Positions 6,048 through 11,081 of a stretch of DNA of 11,081 bases are shown in pieces. This DNA is from Propionibacteriaceae bacterium. GTDB taxonomy: Bacteria; Actinomycetota; Actinomycetes; Propionibacteriales; Propionibacteriaceae. A model generated the notes under the pieces. It searched no databases and was not told where the DNA came from. It saw only the letters and a program-made list of their open reading frames with translations. The DNA is taken from contig WRJP01000051.1 of assembly GCA_009778535.1 (NCBI GenBank), positions 1 to 11,081 of the forward strand, in the 5' to 3' direction. Positions within the stretch are counted from its first letter, which is position 1; the number at the start of each line of letters is the position of its first letter. Position numbers and translations under genes: made by a program.

Positions 6048-6053
6048 TATTAT
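6048..6053 (+). promoter_or_regulatory. Putative ruvCAB -10 box
   Basis: TATTAT lies 32 nt before the ruvC ATG and immediately upstream of the LexA box, giving a predicted start near 6060 and a leader of about 25 nt with GAGG at 6077-6080. The -35 region is weak, which would suit a regulated promoter. Confidence 0.5.
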
Positions 6054-6069
6054 CCGAACAGATGTTCGA
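6054..6069 (+). promoter_or_regulatory. LexA (SOS) box upstream of ruvCAB
   Basis: CCGAACAGATGTTCGA matches the actinobacterial/Gram-positive SOS box TCGAAC-N4-GTTCGA at 11 of 12 specified positions; only the first base differs. It covers the predicted transcription start just downstream of TATTAT, where LexA would block initiation. ruv genes are known LexA targets in several bacteria, so DNA-damage induction of ruvCAB is the expected behaviour. Confidence 0.85.
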
Positions 6070-6085
6070 CAAAAGCGAGGTTACG

Positions 6086-6610
6086 ATGCGGGTGCTTGGT
6101 GTCGACCCGGGCTTGACCAGATGCGGGGTTGGGGTTGTCGAAGGACAGGCTTACCGAAGTTTGAAGCTGCTCGGGGTCGGAGTGATTACCACCCCTGCTG
6201 ATGCCGAACACTCCAAGCGGCTGTTACAGATTGAGCTGGGATTGGAACAATGGATAGACCAATACCAGCCCGAAGTGATAGCTGTGGAGCGGGTTTTCGC
6301 CGATCAGAACGTTCTCTCAGTGATGGGAACTGCCCAAGCAGCCGGGCTGGCCATGGTACAGGCCGCCAAACGGGGAATTCCGGTCATCACCCATACTCCA
6401 ACTGAAGTGAAGGCTTCAATAACTGGTTCAGGGCGCGCAAATAAGGCGCAAGTTGGACATATGGTTGCCAGAGTCCTGAAATTGGATGCGCTGCTCAAAC
6501 CAGCCGACGCTGCCGACGCGGTCGCACTGGCCATCTGCCACCTGTGGCGTGGTGTCGCCAATGAACGACTACAACAAGCAATAGCTCAACAACACCGGAG
6601 AACCGCATGA
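6086..6610 (+). CDS. ruvC: Crossover junction endodeoxyribonuclease RuvC
   Basis: Holliday-junction resolvase that makes paired nicks in junctions handed over by RuvAB. Starting at ATG 6086 the protein is 174 residues, the normal length, and begins MRVLGVDPGLTRCG. The four acidic catalytic residues of the RNase H-like fold are present: Asp7, Glu68 (in AVERVF), Asp141 and Asp144 (in PADAADAVALA). The frame is open back to 5987, but a start there would add 33 residues not found in RuvC and would place the promoter and LexA box inside the gene. GAGG at 6077-6080 supports the 6086 start. It is the first gene of ruvCAB; its stop overlaps the ruvA start by 4 bp (ATGA). Confidence 0.96.
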   Translation: MRVLGVDPGLTRCGVGVVEGQAYRSLKLLGVGVITTPADAEHSKRLLQIELGLEQWIDQYQPEVIAVERVFADQNVLSVMGTAQAAGLAMVQAAKRGIPVITHTPTEVKASITGSGRANKAQVGHMVARVLKLDALLKPADAADAVALAICHLWRGVANERLQQAIAQQHRRTA

Positions 6611-7206
6611 TTTCGCAACTGGTCGGCAAAGTGGCTCAAGTCACGGGAACTTGGGTTGTCATGAATGTGAACGGTTTCGGTATGAAAGTTTTCTGCACCC
6701 CCAACACCGCTGCCAAACTGAAAGCAGGACAAGAGGCCACGCTACACACAGCTCTAGTGCTGCGTCAGGATTCGGTGACACTGTTTGGGTTTGCTGAAGC
6801 CTCCGAGCGGGATTGCTATGAAATTGTGCAGACCGCAACTGGTATCGGCCCGAAGACTGCTTTAGCGGTGCTGTCAGTGTTCAGCCCCGACGAATTACGC
6901 ACAGCTATCAGCGCCGCCGACGTAAAGACGATCACCAAGGTTCCTGGTATCGGAACCAAGGTCGCACAGCGGTTGATCATCGAGCTGAAAGACAAATTGG
7001 GTACGACCAGCAGTGCTGGTATGCCGATTACTGCTGGCATGTCTATTTGGCAAGAGCAGGTACAAGCCGGATTGGAAGGACTTGGCTATTCGAGCAGAGA
7101 TGCTGAGGCTGCGGTTGAAAATGTGCGCGAACTCGCTGCCGCAGACCCCGAACCAGAAATTGCCGAGTTATTGCGCGCAGCGCTGCGGAGTTTGGCGAAA
7201 AAGTGA
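6607..7206 (+). CDS. ruvA: Holliday junction branch migration protein RuvA
   Basis: Tetrameric protein that binds the four-way junction and loads RuvB rings. The 199 residues show the three expected parts: an OB-fold (about 1-62), two helix-hairpin-helix motifs (GIGPKTALAVLS at about 79-90 and VPGIGTKVAQRLIIELKDK at about 112-130), and, after a Ser/Gly/Ala linker, a C-terminal RuvB-binding domain (about 148-199). The acidic pin that sits at the junction centre, Glu55-Asp56 in E. coli, appears here as Gln54-Asp55, so one acidic residue is replaced by its amide. It overlaps ruvC and ruvB by 4 bp each (ATGA, GTGA), pointing to coupled translation. Confidence 0.96.
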   Translation: MISQLVGKVAQVTGTWVVMNVNGFGMKVFCTPNTAAKLKAGQEATLHTALVLRQDSVTLFGFAEASERDCYEIVQTATGIGPKTALAVLSVFSPDELRTAISAADVKTITKVPGIGTKVAQRLIIELKDKLGTTSSAGMPITAGMSIWQEQVQAGLEGLGYSSRDAEAAVENVRELAAADPEPEIAELLRAALRSLAKK

Positions 7207-8246
7207 CTGAAATTCCCGATACCCTAAACCCGCTAGCCTTAGCTGGAGAAATTCCATTTGATACTGCGCTGCGGCCGACAAAGTTGAGTGATTTCGGTGG
7301 TCAAGAGCGGATAAACCAGCAACTGGCGTTAGTTCTTGAAGCTGCCCAGGTTCGCGAAGCCGTCCCAGAGCACATTCTGCTTTCTGGGCCTCCTGGTTTG
7401 GGGAAAACCACGTTAGCGATGATCATTGCCAACGAAATGGGAATGCCGATTCGGGTGACCAGCGGTCCTGCTATCCAACACTCCGGAGATTTGGCAGCGA
7501 TTCTCTCATCGCTTAGCTACGGGGAAGTGCTGTTCCTCGACGAGATACACCGCATGTCACGTCCGGCCGAAGAAACGTTATATCTTGCAATGGAAGATTT
7601 TCGGGTTGACGTGATGGTCGGCAAAGGCCCCGGAGCCACGTCAATTCCATTGGAGATTCCGCAATTTACGCTGGTTGGAGCCACAACCAGAGCCGGGTTG
7701 CTGCCATCCCCGCTGCGTGATCGTTTCGGATTCACAGCGCAGTTGGACTTTTACGAGGTGTCGGCCTTGCAACAGATCGTGCAGCGTTCCGCTCGGTTGC
7801 TGGATGTGAAAATTGATTCCGAGACTGCCGAATTGATCGCCTCACGCTCGCGCGGTACCCCTCGGATTTCTAATAGATTGCTGCGGCGCGTCCGTGACTA
7901 TGCCCAGGTCTATGCCGACGGTAGCCTAGACACATCAACCGCAGCCAAAGCTTTGGAGCTGTACGAAGTCGATGAACTAGGTCTGGACAGACTCGACAGG
8001 GCAGTGCTGTATGCGTTGTGCAAACAGTTTTCCGGCGGCCCGGTGGGGATAGGTACGCTAGCCATTGCAGTGGCTGAAGAAGCTGAAACCCTTGAAGAGG
8101 TCGCTGAACCGTTCCTGATCCGTCAAGGTTTCATGATGCGCACTCCGCGTGGGCGAGTTGCCACTAGATTAGCCTGGGAACATCTGAGGTTAACTCCGCT
8201 CAAAGACCAACCAGAGCTGTTGGATGTGCAGCCATATCTTGACTAG
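7203..8246 (+). CDS. ruvB: Holliday junction branch migration ATPase RuvB
   Basis: AAA+ hexameric motor that drives branch migration with RuvA. The 347-residue protein has Walker A GPPGLGKTT (62-70, Lys68), Walker B FLDEIH (111-116), sensor 1 GATTRAG (159-165), the SPLRDRFG segment (169-176) with the arginine finger region, sensor 2 around GTPRISNRLLRR (218-229), and the C-terminal winged-helix domain ending in TPRGRVAT...AWEHL. Length and motif order are those of the family. The GTG start overlaps the ruvA stop as GTGA. It is followed by 150 bp without a gene before yajC, so the SOS-controlled unit probably ends here, although no clear terminator is seen. Confidence 0.97.
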   Translation: MTEIPDTLNPLALAGEIPFDTALRPTKLSDFGGQERINQQLALVLEAAQVREAVPEHILLSGPPGLGKTTLAMIIANEMGMPIRVTSGPAIQHSGDLAAILSSLSYGEVLFLDEIHRMSRPAEETLYLAMEDFRVDVMVGKGPGATSIPLEIPQFTLVGATTRAGLLPSPLRDRFGFTAQLDFYEVSALQQIVQRSARLLDVKIDSETAELIASRSRGTPRISNRLLRRVRDYAQVYADGSLDTSTAAKALELYEVDELGLDRLDRAVLYALCKQFSGGPVGIGTLAIAVAEEAETLEEVAEPFLIRQGFMMRTPRGRVATRLAWEHLRLTPLKDQPELLDVQPYLD

Positions 8247-8285
8247 TGCGTTGCACCAGATTCACCGATGCCAGAAATATTACGG

Positions 8286-8396
8286 TAAACTTTGCGGCTG
8301 ACCCAGCGATGAAATGGGTAAAACGCCCCGTGCGCGATAAGCTGTCGCGTTGGAAGTGTGAAAAACCCCACTAGGGGACTGACTTTAGGAAATTAG
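8286..8396 (+). promoter_or_regulatory. Putative promoter and structured leader of yajC-secDF
   Basis: TAAACT (8286-8291) is a plausible -10, giving a start near 8298 and a leader of about 100 nt. Three small hairpins follow: ACCCA (8301-8305) with TGGGT (8315-8319), CGCGA (8333-8337) with TCGCG (8345-8349), and CCCC (8366-8369) with GGGG (8374-8377). The GGGG could instead pair with CCCC at 8326-8329, allowing two alternative folds. AGGA at 8387-8390 is the yajC ribosome-binding site. I do not recognise a known riboswitch class. Confidence 0.35.
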
Positions 8397-8840
8397 ATGG
8401 ATCCGATGTCTCTTGCGATGCTTGCTGCGGTAGTGGCGGCGTTCTACTTTTTGATGATTCGCCCCCAGCAGAAGCGGAAGAAGGAACAGACGGAAAAAAT
8501 AGCCTCGCTTGAAGTGGGTGCCAGAGTGATGACTGTTCATGGAATCTTTGGCACCATCGTTCATCTAGGCGAGAAGCAGGTAATTTTAGAAATCTCTCCT
8601 GGAGTTGAGATGACCCTGGTCAAACAGGCCATTTCCACGCAGCCGGTTGAGGAGGAGTTTGAGTATGAAAATGAGGAAGCCTCCTTCGGCAAAATCTCCG
8701 AACCTTCAGATGCCGAGTTAGCGGAGCTGCTTTCTAGTGAAGACGCTTTCAAAGCCAGCGAAACTGACGAAACAGACTCTGCTGTGGAACAGACATCAGA
8801 CGATAGTGATTCTGATGAGGCAGTATCTGAAGATAAGTAG
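8397..8840 (+). CDS. yajC: Preprotein translocase accessory subunit YajC, with a long acidic tail
   Basis: Small single-span membrane protein of the SecDF-YajC complex, which assists Sec-dependent export. The translation has one N-terminal membrane segment (about residues 5-20, ending FYFLMIRPQQKRKKEQ) followed by the typical GARVMTVHGIFGTIV domain (41-55) and a region to about residue 82 that fits YajC. The 147 residues are longer than the usual 85-120 because of a Glu/Asp/Ser-rich tail from about residue 85. The ATG at 8397 is spaced 6 nt from AGGA; an in-frame ATG at 8406 is less well placed. secD starts 34 bp downstream, so the two are probably co-transcribed. Confidence 0.92.
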   Translation: MDPMSLAMLAAVVAAFYFLMIRPQQKRKKEQTEKIASLEVGARVMTVHGIFGTIVHLGEKQVILEISPGVEMTLVKQAISTQPVEEEFEYENEEASFGKISEPSDAELAELLSSEDAFKASETDETDSAVEQTSDDSDSDEAVSEDK

Positions 8841-8874
8841 GCAAAACGAGAAGAAGTAATAGACGAGGCAGCAG

Positions 8875-10659
8875 ATGGCAACAACTAGTCGAAATCGTTC
8901 TCATCCCGTGCGGACATTAATCATTTTCGGGGTGATTACCGTATCCCTATATTTGATCATGGGCTTCACGAATGCGTGGGTTCCCAAACTTGGGTTGGAT
9001 TTGAGCGGCGGTACCACAATCACACTTTCAGCAGCCAATATCACCGGACAGGGTGCGGTTGATGCAGCGAGTCTGGAATTGGCACGAAGTATCATTGAAC
9101 AACGTGTCAACGGCTCTGGCGTAAGGGAAGCTGAAGTAACTACCAGTGGTGAGCGGCAAATCATTGTCGCAGCTCCCAATGTGCAAAAGGATGACCTGGC
9201 GCAACTGGTGGGTCAGACCGCCCAGCTGTATTTCCGCAAAGTTTATTGGGTTCAAGAGAACGGGAATACTTCAAATCCGAGCCAGGACGATCAGGGCGAT
9301 TTAGATTTGGGTGATCTCGACCTTGGCGATCTCGATTTGGACGACCTAGACGGCCTTGATATAGACGATTTAGACGACCTCGATCTGGGCGAGGTAGACC
9401 CCAACGCTCCGGACGTTCCCGAAATCAACCCGCCGCCAGGCCAGAATGAAGACTCGACACCAGAGGTTTCGTCTTCCCCAACCGCACAATCGGGCCCTCC
9501 GCTGCCTGGATTACCTATTCCAGAACCAAGTCCTCGGCCGCGAGCCCCAGGTGTTGAAAAGAAAAGTGTGACAGACCACTTGGCATGGACTCCAGATGAT
9601 AGGGACTATGCCGATTATGCGAGGTTCTATTGCGGCGACAAATGGTGGCCAAATGTGGTAGACCAACCATACGTCGCATGTGATGAAACAAACACCTACA
9701 AATATCTGCTAGGGCCTGCATTGATCTCGGGGCAGTTGCTGGAAAATGCTTACGCTGGAATACCGCAAAACTCAATATCGTGGCTTGTCAGCCTGAGCTT
9801 TAACTCTGAAGGTGCCGCCGCTTTTGCTGAGGTCACCGCTAAGTTGGCGACACTGTCCGAACCTAATAATCAGTTTGGAATCGTGCTTGATAACACAGTG
9901 ATCTCTGCTCCGCGAGTCAACGAAGCCATCACTGGCGGTTCAGCACAAATTGAAGGATCGTTTACTCAACAATCGGCAAGCCAGTTGGCGAATATTTTGA
10001 AATACGGTGCGCTTCCCTTGACCTTTGAAACCTCCAACATTGACACTGTTTCCGCGAAACTTGGTGCCGACCAATTGAACGCTGGACTTTTGGCAGGGTT
10101 GATTGGTTTGGCGCTGGTGGTTATTTATGCTGTTTTCTATTACCGCGGTTTGGCGATAGTCGTGGTGGCTTCGCTGGCGATTGCGTTTTTACAAACCTAC
10201 GCCATGATCTCTATCTTGGGAATGGGGATGGGGTATGCCTTGAACTTGCCAGGTATAGCAGGTGTAATCGTTGCGATTGGCATTACCGCCGACTCATTCA
10301 TCATTTACTTTGAGCGCATCAGAGACGAAGCTCGTGAGGGTCGTTCCCTACGAACAGCTATTGAATCGGGTTGGAAACGTTCCATCAAGACGATTCTGAT
10401 CGCTGACTCGGTATCGCTGCTTTCGGCGTTAGTGCTATGGATTTTGGCAGTAGGAGCCGTGAAAGGATTTGCTTTCACATTGGGTTTGACCACTTTGATC
10501 GACATTGGGATTGTGATTTGCTTCACGAAACCTTTGATGACGCTGTTGGGAAGAACAAAGTTCTTTGGAGAAGGTCGAAGATTCTCCGGCTTCGAAGCAG
10601 ACCACCTAGGGACGCGTTCTGCCGCGCCCGTGGCAGCGACGAGTGGGGGGAGCAAATAA
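8875..10659 (+). CDS. secD: Protein translocase subunit SecD
   Basis: Polytopic membrane protein of the RND superfamily that, with SecF, uses the proton-motive force to help pull exported proteins out of SecYEG. TM1 is at about 12-31, followed by the conserved LGLDLSGGTTITL (39-51); the outer P1 domain extends to about residue 400, and five further membrane segments include GITADSFIIYFERIRDE (469-485), the family's D4-type motif. Between the two halves of P1 lies an insert of about 95 residues: an Asp/Leu repeat (141-175) and then a Pro/Ser-rich stretch to about 228. Actinobacterial SecD often has a variable low-complexity insert here. Cys253 and Cys269 lie outside the membrane and could form a disulfide. 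The start has GAGG 6 nt upstream; the stop overlaps secF by 1 bp (TAATG). Confidence 0.96.
   Translation: MATTSRNRSHPVRTLIIFGVITVSLYLIMGFTNAWVPKLGLDLSGGTTITLSAANITGQGAVDAASLELARSIIEQRVNGSGVREAEVTTSGERQIIVAAPNVQKDDLAQLVGQTAQLYFRKVYWVQENGNTSNPSQDDQGDLDLGDLDLGDLDLDDLDGLDIDDLDDLDLGEVDPNAPDVPEINPPPGQNEDSTPEVSSSPTAQSGPPLPGLPIPEPSPRPRAPGVEKKSVTDHLAWTPDDRDYADYARFYCGDKWWPNVVDQPYVACDETNTYKYLLGPALISGQLLENAYAGIPQNSISWLVSLSFNSEGAAAFAEVTAKLATLSEPNNQFGIVLDNTVISAPRVNEAITGGSAQIEGSFTQQSASQLANILKYGALPLTFETSNIDTVSAKLGADQLNAGLLAGLIGLALVVIYAVFYYRGLAIVVVASLAIAFLQTYAMISILGMGMGYALNLPGIAGVIVAIGITADSFIIYFERIRDEAREGRSLRTAIESGWKRSIKTILIADSVSLLSALVLWILAVGAVKGFAFTLGLTTLIDIGIVICFTKPLMTLLGRTKFFGEGRRFSGFEADHLGTRSAAPVAATSGGSK
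9295..9399 (+). repeat. Asp/Leu pentapeptide-like repeat in SecD
   Basis: Residues 141-175 of SecD consist of imperfect repeats of Asp-Leu-Asp-Leu-Gly, becoming Asp-Leu-Asp-Asp-Leu and variants. Aspartate and leucine make up most of the 35 residues. Codons for the same residues vary from unit to unit (GAT/GAC, TTA/TTG/CTC/CTT/CTA), so the repeat is better kept in protein than in DNA. It lies in the extracytoplasmic loop. Confidence 0.85.
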
Positions 10660-11081
10660 TGGCAGCAAATGGTTTCGCCCATAGGTTGTACACTGGTGAT
10701 GTCTCCTATGACTTCATGAAGAATCGCAAGATTTGGTATGGCTTCACTGCGGTTCTACTGCTGATTTCACTCTTAGCTGTGTTGTTCAACGGGATGAAGT
10801 GGGGAATCGAGTTTATCGGCGGCACTGAATTTGGTGCTCCGGTCACAGTGACGGACAAAACTGTCGAAGAATTCCGGCGTGCAGTGCTGGAAACTGGGGT
10901 TCCCGAGATGCAGGATTTGCAGGTGACCACGGTTACGGCGGAAGTGCGAGTCCAGACTAGACCGTTGGATGTGGAAGCTGGTGAAGTTACCCAGATTCGC
11001 AAAGCGATAGCTACACAGGCGGGTATCAATTCTGAACAAGTCGCCTATCAAACGGTTGGCGGTTCGTGGGGACAGCAGATC
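10659..11081 (+). CDS. secF: Protein translocase subunit SecF, N-terminal part
   Basis: Partner of SecD in the Sec accessory complex. The first 141 codons are present and the gene runs off the right edge in frame. After a basic cytoplasmic N terminus (Arg-Leu-Tyr-Thr-Gly, then MKNRKIWYGF) comes TM1 (about 28-45), then GIEFIGGTEF, which corresponds to the conserved 'G(I/L)DFxGG' motif of SecF, and the start of the outer domain ending at VGGSWGQQI. The ATG at 10659 overlaps the secD stop (TAATG), with a G-rich ribosome-binding site (GGGGGGAG) at 10645-10652. Tight coupling fits the required 1:1 assembly of SecD and SecF. Confidence 0.95.
   Translation, partial: MAANGFAHRLYTGDVSYDFMKNRKIWYGFTAVLLLISLLAVLFNGMKWGIEFIGGTEFGAPVTVTDKTVEEFRRAVLETGVPEMQDLQVTTVTAEVRVQTRPLDVEAGEVTQIRKAIATQAGINSEQVAYQTVGGSWGQQI

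Noticed and set aside
5987..6085. Longer RuvC start adding 33 N-terminal residues
   Set aside because: The added residues are not RuvC-like, and the stretch contains the -10 and LexA box; ATG 6086 gives the standard RuvC N terminus and has GAGG upstream.
8366..8377. CCCC-ACTA-GGGG hairpin as a ruvB terminator
   Set aside because: Only a 4-bp stem, no T-run after it, and it lies just before the yajC ribosome-binding site, so a leader element is likelier.

Overview
The window looks like a conserved chromosomal stretch from an actinobacterium of moderate G+C (roughly half G+C by eye). The evidence is the order yebC-ruvC-ruvA-ruvB-yajC-secD-secF, the order hisD-hisC-hisB followed by a PriA-type hisA, frequent GTG starts, a LexA box of the CGAAC-N4-GTTCG type, and a leucine-rich-repeat-variant domain seen mostly in actinobacteria. 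The moderate G+C would suit something like the Actinomycetaceae, but I cannot assign a genus.

Left part (1-1124): two minus-strand genes, the start of a small LRV-domain protein that runs off the left edge and a DUF554 membrane protein. A 66-bp divergent promoter region separates the latter from the his genes.

Histidine block (1125-4944): hisD, hisC, hisB and hisA (PriA-like) on the plus strand, tightly coupled by a 4-bp overlap, a 1-bp gap and a 28-bp gap. They cover four steps of histidine synthesis: ProFAR isomerisation (HisA), IGP dehydration (HisB), transamination (HisC) and histidinol oxidation (HisD). hisH, usual between hisB and hisA in actinobacteria, is absent here.

hisA-yebC junction (4876-5182): the most unusual piece. 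About 264 bp of palindromic repeat sequence is bracketed by a 19-bp direct duplication of the 3' end of hisA. The right copy still encodes the likely ancestral end, Ala-Leu-Gln-Val-Ala-Ala-Asp-stop, whose stop overlaps the stop of the convergent yebC. The left copy reads on into the insert, giving HisA a new 16-residue tail and a stop codon supplied by the repeat.

Right part (5179-11081): yebC on the minus strand, then a divergent region with a promoter and a near-perfect LexA operator ahead of ruvCAB (Holliday-junction resolvase and branch-migration motor, all coupled by 4-bp overlaps). After a 150-bp gap with a possibly structured leader come yajC, secD and the start of secF, accessory subunits of the Sec translocon. 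SecD carries an Asp/Leu pentapeptide-repeat insert.

I see no tRNA, rRNA, CRISPR array or phage gene. The gene content is housekeeping, and nothing here amounts to a new multi-gene system. The interest lies in the repeat insertion, the regulatory sites and a few protein oddities.
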